Of a stretch of DNA of 38,603 nucleotides, positions 15,039 through 23,825 are shown in pieces; positions within the stretch are counted from its first letter, which is position 1, and each line of letters starts with the position of its first letter. Below the pieces are notes generated by a model, which was given only the letters and a program-made list of their open reading frames with translations, did not search any database and was not told where the DNA came from. Location: assembly GCA_003566995.1 (NCBI GenBank), contig PXBG01000016.1, positions 1 through 38,603 on the forward strand, written 5' to 3'. The DNA comes from Syntrophobacteraceae bacterium (GTDB lineage Bacteria; Desulfobacterota; Syntrophobacteria; Syntrophobacterales; Syntrophobacteraceae). The position numbers and the translations under genes are program-made.

Positions 15039-15968
15039 TTGATTTCAGAAAAAACAGACGTGCTTTGCGTGGGACTGGCCACTTTCGACACGATCCTGGA
15101 AGTGGATCACCATCCGGACAAGGACGAAAAATGCTTTGCTTCCAGTTTGCTGTCCTGCGGCGGAGGACCAGCGTCCAACGCAGCGGTGGCGGTGAGCCGA
15201 TTGGGAGGGAAAGGGGCCTTCATGGGCTACCTCGGGAAAGATCTGCATGGAGAGCAGCATCTTCGGGAACTCATGAAGGAGAATGTGCAAACAGGCGGTG
15301 TCCTTCGGGGAGATCCACCCACGCCCCTGTCGGTCATCCTGGTCAAACCCGGGGGGCACCGAACGGTGGTGAGCTACAAGGGCGCTTCACCGCATCTTCC
15401 CTGGAACCCTGACCTCATGGGAGCCGGTTTTCCGGCGTGCGTCCTTTTTGATGGGCACCAGCCCCGTGTCTCCCTCCCCCTGGCCCGACTTTGCCGTGAA
15501 AAGGGCATTCCCACCGTGCTGGACGGGGGATCTGTCCATGAAGGAACCCTTTCCCTTTTGCCCCTGGTGGATCATGCGGTGGTCTCCGCTTCTTTCGCCC
15601 GTCAATTCTCCGGCAGTCCTGATCCCCGAAAAGCCATGACCCATTTGAGGCATCAGGCCCCCTGCGTGGTGATCACTCTGGGGGAAAAGGGGCTGCTCTG
15701 GCAAAAAGGAAAGGATTCCGGGCACGTGAAGGCCTTTTACGTTGACGCGGTGGACACGACGGGAGCAGGGGACACTTTTCACGGCGCCTATGCCTTGAGC
15801 ATTTCCAGGAAGGAAGGCCTGGCCGCAGCGCTCAGGAAAGCCAGTGCCGCCGCAGCCCTCTGCTGCACGAAGCTTGGAGCTCGAAGGGGAATTCCCCACA
15901 AGGGAGAATTGGATCATTTTCTCCGCATGCATGAGGAAGCCGGTGTCCGCCATGATAAAGAAAAATAG
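15039..15968 (+). CDS. PfkB family carbohydrate kinase
   Basis: A 309-residue ribokinase-fold sugar kinase that phosphorylates a sugar or nucleoside hydroxyl with ATP. Residues near 40 carry GGGPASNAAVAVSRLGG, the PfkB N-terminal signature; the C-terminal signature DAVDTTGAGDTFHGAYALSI holds the anion hole and catalytic Asp of GAGD; VVITLGEKGLLW is the ATP-side strand. The substrate cannot be assigned: the enzyme lacks clear features of ribokinase, fructokinase or KDG kinase. The start is TTG at 15039, immediately after AAAGGAGG (spacing four bases); a reading from 14952 would run through the REP-like repeat. The ankyrin gene follows 155 bp later on the same strand. Confidence 0.88.
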   Translation: MISEKTDVLCVGLATFDTILEVDHHPDKDEKCFASSLLSCGGGPASNAAVAVSRLGGKGAFMGYLGKDLHGEQHLRELMKENVQTGGVLRGDPPTPLSVILVKPGGHRTVVSYKGASPHLPWNPDLMGAGFPACVLFDGHQPRVSLPLARLCREKGIPTVLDGGSVHEGTLSLLPLVDHAVVSASFARQFSGSPDPRKAMTHLRHQAPCVVITLGEKGLLWQKGKDSGHVKAFYVDAVDTTGAGDTFHGAYALSISRKEGLAAALRKASAAAALCCTKLGARRGIPHKGELDHFLRMHEEAGVRHDKEK

Positions 15969-16123
15969 GTTTTTTTCTGAAAGTGTCTTCCCATGGGACC
16001 GTGATGACTTTCATGCAGATGTTCTGAAGCCTCTCAGCATGAAACTTGCTAAATTCAAGGCGTCACCTTTTAACATGAAGCAGGCAGGCACCACGCCACG
16101 ACCCCACAAAAGGAGCATTGCAA

Positions 16124-16972
16124 ATGTTCGTGCTGCAAACGGGAAAATTCCTTCATTTCTTTTTTGTTCTTGCCATTGGTTTGACCCTCTCGTGGCAGGC
16201 CCCTGGCTTCGCCCACGCGGAAAAGCCCTCAGATGCGAAGCTGGATGAACTCAATGCTCAACTCATCTCCGCCGCCCTCAACAGTGATTCTCACGGGGTG
16301 CGGATGGCCATCGAAAAAGGCGCCAACCCCAACACCATGGATCCTGAAGGCACCACCCCTCTCATGTTCGCCGCCCTGAGCGGCAACAAGGATCTGGCCC
16401 GGTTTCTCATCAGTCATGGTGCCGACCTGGATGCCCGGGACGTCTTTGGGGCCACTCCCATCATGCACGCCGCCTGGTCCGGACAGAAAGAGATGGCACG
16501 GTTCCTTTTGGAGCAGGGAGCCGACGTGAACCTGAGAAGCTCCCAGGAAATGTCCAGGATTCAGCACAGGGGGGTCACGGCCCTTATGGCTGCCTGCATG
16601 CACGGGGACATGGACATGGTCCACCTGCTCGTGCGCGGCAGCGCAGACCTCGATGAGCAGGACAGCGAGGGCAAAACCGCCCTCATGTATGCGGTCAGAG
16701 GCGGCTACACGGAAATTGCGCTGCACCTCATCTCCGAAGGCGCTGACCTGGAGATCCGCGACCAGTACGGAAGAACAGCTCTCATCGTGGCCACCATGCA
16801 CGGGAACAAGGATTCAGTGCGGTTGCTCCTCCTGGCGGGAGCGGATGTGTACGTGGAAGATGTGGCCAGGCTCGACGCCAAAACCCACGCTTCGGCGCTC
16901 AAACAAGACGGCATTCACCGGATGCTCAAAAATTTTCAGAAACGTTTGGAAAGCAGAAAGACTCGCTTCTGA
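16124..16972 (+). CDS. Secreted ankyrin-repeat protein
   Basis: A 282-residue protein with an N-terminal signal peptide (hydrophobic HFFFVLAIGLTLSW, cleavage after AHA near residue 33) and then about six ankyrin repeats, seen as recurring GxTPLMxAAxxGxxxxxxxLxxxGADxxxxD units: EGTTPLMFAALSGN, FGATPIMHAAWSGQ, RGVTALMAACMHGD, EGKTALMYAVRGGY and YGRTALIVATMHGN. The mature protein is thus an exported repeat scaffold, probably periplasmic, binding an unknown partner. The ATG at 16124 is preferred because GGAG ends eight bases upstream, whereas TTG at 16118 is too close. It lies between a sugar kinase and an HAD phosphatase. Confidence 0.9.
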   Translation: MFVLQTGKFLHFFFVLAIGLTLSWQAPGFAHAEKPSDAKLDELNAQLISAALNSDSHGVRMAIEKGANPNTMDPEGTTPLMFAALSGNKDLARFLISHGADLDARDVFGATPIMHAAWSGQKEMARFLLEQGADVNLRSSQEMSRIQHRGVTALMAACMHGDMDMVHLLVRGSADLDEQDSEGKTALMYAVRGGYTEIALHLISEGADLEIRDQYGRTALIVATMHGNKDSVRLLLLAGADVYVEDVARLDAKTHASALKQDGIHRMLKNFQKRLESRKTRF

Positions 16973-17017
16973 TTGGATTTTTCCTTCAAGCCTTGTCATG
17001 AGAATTACAAGTTTGTG

Positions 17018-17683
17018 ATGAAGATGAAGTCACGCGCCGCTATCCTGGACCTCGACGGAACACTTCTCGACACCCTTGAAGATCTCGCCGGCTGCATGAA
17101 CACCGTGCTGGAAGAGGGAAAGTTTCCCGTTCATCCGGTCCTCACCTACCGGCAGTTCGTGGGAGACGGGCTGAAAAACCTGGTGAAACGGTCGCTGCCT
17201 TCACAAGCGAGGCACGATGCGCAGATTCTCCACTCCTGCGTGGAGGCCATGCGCAGAGAATATGGAAGAAGATGGAGGGAAAAAACAAGGCCTTACGCCG
17301 GCATCACGGAACTCCTTCAGGCTTTGGCGGGGAAATCGGTCAGACTCTCCGTCCTGTCCAACAAGCCCCATGCATTCACCTGTCAAATGGTCCGCGAATT
17401 TTTTCCCTCCATCCCTTTCCAGATGGTCCTGGGGGAGCGCCCGGGCGTTCCCAGAAAACCCCATCCTCAGGGCGCCCTTGAAATCGCCCGCGCCCTGGAA
17501 ACGGTTCCCGGTCAGTTTCTCTACCTCGGCGACACAGGGACGGACATGAAAACGGCAATGGCTGCGGGCATGTTCGCCGTGGGGGTGCTTTGGGGGTTCA
17601 GGGACGAGAGCGAACTCCGGTCCACCGGAGCCCGGCTGCTCATCCGTGAGCCCCTGGAACTTCTTGAGCACCTTCGTTCCTGA
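17018..17683 (+). CDS. gph: HAD phosphatase, phosphoglycolate phosphatase-like
   Basis: A protein of about 221 residues of the HAD IA subfamily with a helical C1 cap. Motif I is ILDLDGTLLDT (nucleophile D11, acid D13), motif II LSVLSNKP, motif III RKPHPQG with its Lys, and motif IV YLGDTGTDMKTAMAAGM. Order and length match phosphoglycolate phosphatase, which clears 2-phosphoglycolate made during DNA repair, but specificity within this group cannot be told from sequence. The start is uncertain: ATG 17018 begins just before the conserved core but has no good ribosome site, and frames up to 16973 remain open. It starts 45 bp after the ankyrin gene and may rely on its transcript. Confidence 0.85.
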   Translation: MKMKSRAAILDLDGTLLDTLEDLAGCMNTVLEEGKFPVHPVLTYRQFVGDGLKNLVKRSLPSQARHDAQILHSCVEAMRREYGRRWREKTRPYAGITELLQALAGKSVRLSVLSNKPHAFTCQMVREFFPSIPFQMVLGERPGVPRKPHPQGALEIARALETVPGQFLYLGDTGTDMKTAMAAGMFAVGVLWGFRDESELRSTGARLLIREPLELLEHLRS

Positions 17684-17832
17684 ACTCCGGGGCCTTTCTT
17701 TCCTCAACGGGCTGAACACCCTCTTCCCCTCTTTTCCCCCTTGTATTTTCCTGCGTCATCCCTAATTTAAACCATGAATTGTCAAGACGGGGCCACTCAA
17801 AAACTGCCGTGAACAAGGGAGGAGGAGTTCTT

Positions 17833-19368
17833 ATGGAAACCCGGCGGGTGCTCATTGTGGGAGCCACAGGCTACATCGGAGGTCGACTGGTGCCGCGATT
17901 GCTGAAGTCGGGGCACCAGGTCAGAGTTGTGGCGAGGTCCCTTCGAAAAGCCTCGTGCCGCCCCTGGGCCCGGCACCCCAACGTGGAACTGGTGCAGGGC
18001 GATGCCATGGATTTCCCTTCAATGCTTGCCGCTGCCAGGGGTTGCCATTCAGCCTATTACCTGGTCCATTCCATGCTCTCCGCCCGCAGGGACTTTGCCC
18101 ACGTGGACCGCCAATCCGCCGAAAACATGGTCCGTGCAGCCGCGGAGGCTCAAATGGGCCAGATCATCTACCTGGGGGGACTGGGCAGCGAGGAAGACCC
18201 CGATCTCAGCGAACACCTTCACTCGCGCCACGAAGTGGGCAGGATTCTTCAAAAGGGTCCCGTTCCCGCCACCGTTCTCCGGGCGGCCATGATCCTCGGA
18301 TCGGGAAGCGCTTCTTTTGAAATGCTTCGCTACCTGGTGGATCGGCTGCCCATCATGATCACCCCCCGATGGGTGCGAACACCCGTGCAACCCATTTCCG
18401 TCACAAACGTTCTGGAGTATCTGGAGGGATGTCTGGACCAGGAGGCAGTTAAAGGGAAAAGCTTCGACATCGGAGGCCCGGAAATCCTCACTTATGAAGA
18501 CCTCATTCACATGTATGCCGAACTGGCGGGCCTTCCCCGAAGAACGATCATTCCCGTTCCCGTGCTCACTCCGGGCCTCAGTGCCCTGTGGATTCACCTG
18601 GTCACCCCCATCCCCTCCTCCATCGCCCACCCCCTCGCGGAAGGACTCCGCAATGAAGTGGTCTGCAAAGACGACAGCATTCGCCACGTGCTTCCCATTC
18701 CCCTGCAAAGCTGCCGGGAAGCCATGGCCCTCGCCCTGGAACGGCTGCGACAGCAAACCGTGGAATCCTGCTGGACCGATGCGGGAAATCTTTTACCCCC
18801 CGAATGGACCCACTGCGGGGATGCTCCCTACGCGGGGGGCACGCTGCTTCAGTGCGGTCATCGCATTGTTTTCGAGGGAAGTCCCGCGGAAATCTGGGAA
18901 AACATTGTCAGAATCGGAGGCTCCACCGGCTGGTACTTTGGCAACCCCCTCTGGAAAATACGCGGGGGAATAGACCGGCTCGCGGGCGGCGTGGGACTGA
19001 GTCGTGGAAGGCGCCATTCACGGGTGATTCACACGGGGGATGCCCTGGATTTCTGGCGCGTCCTGGAAGTGGAGGAGCCCCATCGCCTCCTGCTTCTGGC
19101 AGAAATGAAAATGCCCGGGGAAGCCGTGCTGGAATTCCGCCTCACCTCCCTGGGGGAAGGGCGAACGGAACTCACCCAGGTGGCCCGGTTCCTTCCACGG
19201 GGGCTGCTCGGCATTCTTTACTGGTATGCCCTCTATCCCTTCCATGCCTGGATCTTTGAGGGAATGCTTCGAAACATCGGGAAAAAGTCGGACAAAGAAA
19301 TCGTGAGAGGACCGGAAAAGTACAACCCGGATCTGCAGAATGCCTGTCAGATAGACATTTCCGGTTAA
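17833..19368 (+). CDS. SDR-type NAD(P)-binding protein with C-terminal DUF2867
   Basis: A 511-residue two-part protein. Residues 1-290 form an atypical short-chain dehydrogenase/NmrA-like Rossmann domain with VLIVGATGYIGGRLV at the start (glycines 10, 13, 16), YYLVHSM, IYLGGLGSE and VLRAAMILGSGSASF, close to complex I NDUFA9-like and YbjT-like proteins. Residues about 330-500 match DUF2867, a START-like domain, with FGNPLWKIRGGIDRLAGGVG, DFWRVLEVE and WYALYPFHAWIFEGM. Such proteins are common in bacteria; reaction and substrate are unknown. GGAGGAG five bases before ATG 17833 fixes the start. It is separated by 149 bp from gph. Confidence 0.87.
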   Translation: METRRVLIVGATGYIGGRLVPRLLKSGHQVRVVARSLRKASCRPWARHPNVELVQGDAMDFPSMLAAARGCHSAYYLVHSMLSARRDFAHVDRQSAENMVRAAAEAQMGQIIYLGGLGSEEDPDLSEHLHSRHEVGRILQKGPVPATVLRAAMILGSGSASFEMLRYLVDRLPIMITPRWVRTPVQPISVTNVLEYLEGCLDQEAVKGKSFDIGGPEILTYEDLIHMYAELAGLPRRTIIPVPVLTPGLSALWIHLVTPIPSSIAHPLAEGLRNEVVCKDDSIRHVLPIPLQSCREAMALALERLRQQTVESCWTDAGNLLPPEWTHCGDAPYAGGTLLQCGHRIVFEGSPAEIWENIVRIGGSTGWYFGNPLWKIRGGIDRLAGGVGLSRGRRHSRVIHTGDALDFWRVLEVEEPHRLLLLAEMKMPGEAVLEFRLTSLGEGRTELTQVARFLPRGLLGILYWYALYPFHAWIFEGMLRNIGKKSDKEIVRGPEKYNPDLQNACQIDISG

Positions 19369-19498
19369 ACCATCAACCCTTTGAACACGAAGAGGAGCGC
19401 TTGCGGCCGGCCAGGAACAGGGCCGGTGTCATGATTCGCCGAAAAGGTGAGAGTTGCCAGTCAAATCTTTGAACACTTGATGCCAATGGGAGGAAAAA

Positions 19499-19888
19499 AT
19501 GGATCATCAGGAATATTTCAAAAGTGCAAAAGGAAGGGGCATTCTGGCCACAGCGGATGGACAGGGCAAAGTGGACGGCGCCGTTTATGCCCGGCCTCAT
19601 CTCATGGAAGACGGAACCGTGGCATTCATCATGCGGGAACGCCTCACGCACCACAATTTGCAGTCCAACCCTCACGCTGCCTACATTTTCATGGAAGACG
19701 GACCGGGCTATAAAGGCATGAGGCTCTTTCTCACCAAGTTGAGGGAAGAACAGGACACGGAGCTTCTGTACTCCCTTCGGCGCCGGGAATACCAGGAGCC
19801 CCCCGAATCCAGGGGTCCCCTTTATCTGGTTTTCTTCAAAGTGGACAAAGTTCTGCCCCTCGTGGGACCCGGCACTGAAGACAACTGA
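19499..19888 (+). CDS. FMN-binding split-barrel (pyridoxamine oxidase-like) protein
   Basis: A 129-residue protein of the pyridoxamine 5'-phosphate oxidase-like split-barrel group. The strands GILATADGQGKVDGAVYARP, GTVAFIMRERLTHHNLQSNP and AAYIFMEDGPGYKGMRLFLT give the usual order in which the LTHHNLxxNPxAAYxF segment binds FMN. It is shorter than true PdxH and lacks its C-terminal signature, so it is a generic flavin reductase or general-stress-like protein. The ATG at 19499 follows GGGAGGA with good spacing. It lies alone between the SDR-DUF2867 gene (130 bp) and PPi-PFK (391 bp). Confidence 0.82.
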   Translation: MDHQEYFKSAKGRGILATADGQGKVDGAVYARPHLMEDGTVAFIMRERLTHHNLQSNPHAAYIFMEDGPGYKGMRLFLTKLREEQDTELLYSLRRREYQEPPESRGPLYLVFFKVDKVLPLVGPGTEDN

Positions 19889-20279
19889 ACCGGGGTTTCA
19901 CAAAACGGACTGCAATTCCTTCCCTGTCAACATTGATTCTCGTTCCCGGGCTCGTCCATGGGGACGAGAAATTTGGCCATTCCACGCCCGGCTCCGACCC
20001 TGTGCCCTTCAAGTCCCTTGACCCAAAGATCATAATGAAAGATAAATACATGGAAAAACCAATGGAGTCGTATGGAGGGAAGGGCCGTTTGCCTGCCGCA
20101 CGCATCCCCCCGGGAAAAGAGCTCCTCACCCCGTCATAAGAGAACCATGACTTTCACGGCAGCGGGAGTCTGCCGAAAACCTCAACCATGGACATCCCCT
20201 GGCAGGCGAACTGCCGTGCGAGCAATGAAGTCCAAAATGGAAGGCCCATGTTTTGGCCGTAAAGAGGAGGGATCGCTCA
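19889..20279. other. Intergenic region upstream of PPi-PFK with one long hairpin
   Basis: No gene is supported in these 391 bases. The notable element is an 11-base inverted repeat TTCTCGTTCCC/GGGGACGAGAA (19937-19947 and 19960-19970, one G-T pair) with a 12-base loop. It has no T-run, so it is either a weak terminator for the upstream gene or a leader or protein-binding structure. The rest shows no clear promoter; AGGAGG just before 20280 is the ribosome site of the next gene. Confidence 0.45.
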
Positions 20280-22106
20280 ATGACAGAACGCGAGAGCAAC
20301 AAGACCAATCTGCCATCGGAATTTATATGCACGGAGGGCAAGCACTCCCTGTTCGAAAATGCTGTCAGGGAACTCCCCATACCCGTGAGTTCCGTTTTCA
20401 TGGGAGAAGATGGAAATATCGTCCCGGCGGCTTTCGAAGAGACGGAATCCTTGTTCATGTGCAAGGAACATGACCTGACGGAAAAGACTTTTCCCAAAAC
20501 CATGGCCAGGACCCGCAACATCGTCCTTCGCGGCGTCAAACAAAAAACTCCCCAGAAGGTGACGGGCAAGCGAGTGGCTGTCCTTTTTTCCGGGGGTCCC
20601 GCGGCGGGCGGGCACAACGTGCTGGCGGGACTCAAGGCTGCGCTGGGAAAAGACAACACGCTTCTCGGCATTCGCAAGGGCCCCAAAGGGCTTCTCAAGG
20701 GGGATCTCTTCGAAGTGAAAACCTCCCAGCTCAATGAAGTCATCAACACGGGGGGATTCGGATTTCTGGGCACGGACCGCACCAAGATCAAGACACCCGA
20801 CCAGTTCGAGCAAGTCAAGGAAACCATTCTCAAGCATCGCCTGGACGGTCTCATCATCGTGGGAGGGGACGATTCCAACACCAACGCCGCATTCATTGCC
20901 GAATACCTCGAAAAGGAATCCATTGACTGCAGAATCATCGGCATTCCCAAAACCATCGATGGGGACATGGCTGCGGGCAAAAATCTTCCCATATCTTTTG
21001 GCTATGACACGGCCACAAAAGTCTATTCGGAACTGGTGGGCAACCTGGCGGAAGACGCCGCTTCAGCGGTGAAATACTGGCATTTTGTGAAGCTCATGGG
21101 GCGCACGGCGAGCAAAATCACCCTGGAAGTGGCCCTTCAGACCAAACCGGCCATCGCCCTCATTTCAGAAGAAATCGCCGAGAAGAACATCTCTCTCAAC
21201 CAGATGGTGGACGACATCGTTCGCATCATCACCCTTCGCCGTATGAAAGGGATCAACCATGGAGTCATCCTCATTCCGGAGGGACTCGTTGAATTCATCC
21301 CCGAGATGAGCGTCCTCATTCAGGAGCTCAACAAGGTCCTGGCCGAGTACGAGAGGGACATCAGGGACCTGCCCACCCTGAAGAACAAGCAGGAATTTCT
21401 CTACCCGCGGCTGACTGCCCATTCAGCCCAGCTCATGGCGGCCCTTCCGGAAGAGATTGAAGAAATGCTCATTCTCGACCGCGATGACCACGGCAATGTG
21501 AAAGTTTCCCAGATCGAGACGGAAAAGCTGCTCATCGAAAAAATTCGCTACAAGGCTTCGGAAGTCAAGCGCCATCCGGAAAAATACTTCGGAGAAGGAG
21601 AGGGAAAAATCCCCGCCACACCCGAGCAGCTTCAGGAGCTTCAGAACCTGTCTTTGTCCACCCAGTCCCACTTCCTCGGATATGAAGGCCGCAGCGGCAA
21701 ACCCACGTCCTTTGATGCCGCCTTCACCTTCGCCCTTGGGCTCACAGCGGGCTCTCTTGTCCTCGCGGGCAAGACGGGTTACATGGCCGCCGTGACCGAT
21801 TTCGACAAGGGGGGCACCATCCTGGCCCTGCCCCTGACGGGCCTCATCACCTGCGAAATGCGAAAAGGAAAGGAAGAGATGGTCATCGAAAAGTCCCTGG
21901 TGAAAACATCTTCTCCTTCGTTCAAAGCCTACGCGGAAAATCGGGAGAAATGGGCGCTCAACGACCTTTTCTGCAGTCCCGGCCCCATTCAGCACTGGGG
22001 TCCCGCAAGCCGGCAAATGCCCATCACGGTTGCCCTCGACCAGGAATACACTGACTACAAAACCTTCAACCTGGGCGAGGAAAAAGTCATCAAACTGAAA
22101 GACTGA
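20280..22106 (+). CDS. pfp: Diphosphate-fructose-6-phosphate 1-phosphotransferase
   Basis: A 608-residue PPi-dependent phosphofructokinase of the long type, which interconverts fructose 6-phosphate and fructose 1,6-bisphosphate using pyrophosphate and works in both glycolysis and gluconeogenesis. The nucleotide/PPi site reads IIVGGDDSNTNAA (residues about 193-203): the second Asp of GGDD blocks ATP and marks PPi specificity. Catalytic GIPKTIDGD (221-229) and the substrate-binding MGRTASKITLEVAL (from 273) follow, with VAVLFSGGPAAGGHN at residues 99-113. The length above 550 and the inserted C-terminal domain fit plant-type and spirochaete-type PFP. ATG 20280 is nine bases after GAGGAGG. It appears to be a single-gene unit. 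Confidence 0.95.
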   Translation: MTERESNKTNLPSEFICTEGKHSLFENAVRELPIPVSSVFMGEDGNIVPAAFEETESLFMCKEHDLTEKTFPKTMARTRNIVLRGVKQKTPQKVTGKRVAVLFSGGPAAGGHNVLAGLKAALGKDNTLLGIRKGPKGLLKGDLFEVKTSQLNEVINTGGFGFLGTDRTKIKTPDQFEQVKETILKHRLDGLIIVGGDDSNTNAAFIAEYLEKESIDCRIIGIPKTIDGDMAAGKNLPISFGYDTATKVYSELVGNLAEDAASAVKYWHFVKLMGRTASKITLEVALQTKPAIALISEEIAEKNISLNQMVDDIVRIITLRRMKGINHGVILIPEGLVEFIPEMSVLIQELNKVLAEYERDIRDLPTLKNKQEFLYPRLTAHSAQLMAALPEEIEEMLILDRDDHGNVKVSQIETEKLLIEKIRYKASEVKRHPEKYFGEGEGKIPATPEQLQELQNLSLSTQSHFLGYEGRSGKPTSFDAAFTFALGLTAGSLVLAGKTGYMAAVTDFDKGGTILALPLTGLITCEMRKGKEEMVIEKSLVKTSSPSFKAYAENREKWALNDLFCSPGPIQHWGPASRQMPITVALDQEYTDYKTFNLGEEKVIKLKD

Positions 22107-22169
22107 AACTTCCCCCATGACCCTGGAATCCACTCACAAGGGAAAAGGTCGCGGACCGGAGACCAGTCA

Positions 22170-22188
22170 ACCTTTCGCCGCGAAAGGT
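22170..22188. repeat. Perfect short hairpin after PPi-PFK
   Basis: ACCTTTCG-CCG-CGAAAGGT is a perfect eight-base stem with a three-base loop, 64 bp after the pfp stop and 84 bp before the radical SAM start. It lacks a T-run on either strand, so it is not a canonical intrinsic terminator. It may slow exonucleases or terminate with Rho. Confidence 0.4.
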
Positions 22189-22271
22189 GGAAAAGCACGC
22201 AGGAAGGAAAACCAGGGTCACGGGTTCCCTTTCTGCGCTCCGGTTCGCCCCTGGCCCCTGGCTCCCGGCGC

Positions 22272-23825
22272 ATGCCCATGATTCTCATTCATCCTCCCCT
22301 GTTCAAACCCGGCGAACCACCACCGGGAATAGCCAGGCTCAAGGCGTTCCTTTCTGCCTGCGGAATACCCTGCACCACACTGGACTTGAATGTGGAGGGC
22401 ATTCTGTGGATGCTCGAGCATCCTCCGCAGGGGAAAGACCGCTGGTCACAGCGGGCGGTCAAAAACAGGAAGGTCCACCTGGATGCCCTCAGGAATCCGA
22501 AGCTTTACGAAAATGTGGATCGCTACAAAAGAGCGGTGCACGATCTTTCTCATGTGCTGGAGCTGCATGGAGCAGCTCATGGGGTGAAGCTGAACCTGAG
22601 CAACTATCAGCACCGCTCCCTGTCCCCTTTGCGCAGTGAAGACCTTCTTCGGGCGGCGGAAAACCCGGAAAGGAACCCCTTCAGCCCCTTTTTCAAAGGC
22701 CGCCTCACAGGGCTCCTGGAAAAAACGGGAAGCGGATGGGTCGGCATCTCCCTCAATTTTCTGCACCAGGCCCTCACCACTTTTGCAATCCTTGGCTTTC
22801 TGCGCAGGGATTTTCCCCATGTCAGACTGGTTCTGGGCGGCGGCCTCATCACTTCCTGGAAAGGCCGCTCCCTTCGGGAAAACCCTTTCGCAGGGCTTGT
22901 GGATCACCTGGTGCACGGCCGGGGGGAAGAAGCGCTTTCCGCCCTTTTCAAAAGCAAAGGCCACATGGATGTTCCTCCTCCGCCCGACTACAGTGACCTT
23001 TCCTTTTCACACTACCTCTCTCCCTCCCCCGTACTGCCTTACAGCGCATCCACGGGGTGCTACTGGAACAAATGCGCCTTCTGCCCCGAAAGAACCGAGG
23101 GAAACCCATACGTTCCCATTCCCCCGGCACGTGTTCTGAAAGACCTTCGCCAATTGCACCAGGAACACCGGCCGGGTCTCATTCACTTCCTGGACAACGC
23201 TTTGAGCCCATCCCTTTTGAGAGCCATGACCGAAGCACCTCCCCCCGCCCCCTGGTATGGGTTTGTCAGAATCACCCGGGAGCTGGACGATTTGTCCTTC
23301 TGTCATGCCTTGAAAAAATCCGGCTGCCTGATGCTCAAGATGGGTTTGGAATCGGGCGATGAAGAGGTCATGGCGGGGGAAAGGAAGGGTGCCAGTGTGG
23401 CCCTGGCCTCCAGAGCCATAAGAAACCTGCGGCGGGCGGGCATATCCGTTTACGCCTATTTTCTTTTTGGAACGCCGTCAGAGACGGAAAAGGAAGCTCA
23501 AAAGACCCTGCAATTCGTTGTGGATCACGAGCACTGCATCCAGTTCATGAATGTGGCCATTTTCAACATGCCGATCCACAGTCCCGATGCGGCAGCCTTC
23601 CCTTCCCATTCTCACTACGAAGGGGACCTGTCACTCTACACGGGTTTCACCCATCCCCAGGGCTGGAACCGGCGCCAGGTCCGTCATTTTTTGGAGAGGC
23701 AGTTCAAAAGGCATGCGTCCATCGCGGCCATCCTTCAACGGGAACCGCCCTTTTTCACATCCAATCACGCTCCTTTCTTCAAGTACAGCTCCACACCTTC
23801 CATGGACCTGAAAAGACTGTCCTGA
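22272..23825 (+). CDS. B12-type radical SAM protein with CYWNKCAFC motif
   Basis: A 517-residue radical SAM protein. The N-terminal 220 residues resemble the cobalamin-binding-like Rossmann domain of this superfamily (MPMILIHPPLFKPGEPPPGI, then VLGGGLITS and VDHLVHGRGEEAL) but lack an obvious DxHxxG cobalamin motif. The cluster motif lies at STGCYWNKCAFCPERTEG, spaced C-x4-C-x2-C and not the usual C-x3-C-x2-C. GLESGDEEVMAGERKG, GISVYAYFLFGTPSET and LHFLDN-like strands follow, as in many B12-radical SAM proteins. No strong ribosome site is visible before ATG 22272; ATG 22278 is an alternative. Its 3' end overlaps the convergent HDOD gene by 61 bp. The substrate is unknown. Confidence 0.82.
   Translation: MPMILIHPPLFKPGEPPPGIARLKAFLSACGIPCTTLDLNVEGILWMLEHPPQGKDRWSQRAVKNRKVHLDALRNPKLYENVDRYKRAVHDLSHVLELHGAAHGVKLNLSNYQHRSLSPLRSEDLLRAAENPERNPFSPFFKGRLTGLLEKTGSGWVGISLNFLHQALTTFAILGFLRRDFPHVRLVLGGGLITSWKGRSLRENPFAGLVDHLVHGRGEEALSALFKSKGHMDVPPPPDYSDLSFSHYLSPSPVLPYSASTGCYWNKCAFCPERTEGNPYVPIPPARVLKDLRQLHQEHRPGLIHFLDNALSPSLLRAMTEAPPPAPWYGFVRITRELDDLSFCHALKKSGCLMLKMGLESGDEEVMAGERKGASVALASRAIRNLRRAGISVYAYFLFGTPSETEKEAQKTLQFVVDHEHCIQFMNVAIFNMPIHSPDAAAFPSHSHYEGDLSLYTGFTHPQGWNRRQVRHFLERQFKRHASIAAILQREPPFFTSNHAPFFKYSSTPSMDLKRLS

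Noticed and set aside
14824-15042. A small plus-strand frame reading through the palindromic repeat
   Set aside because: Its peptide includes repeat-derived sequence and the kinase has a better start at 15039.
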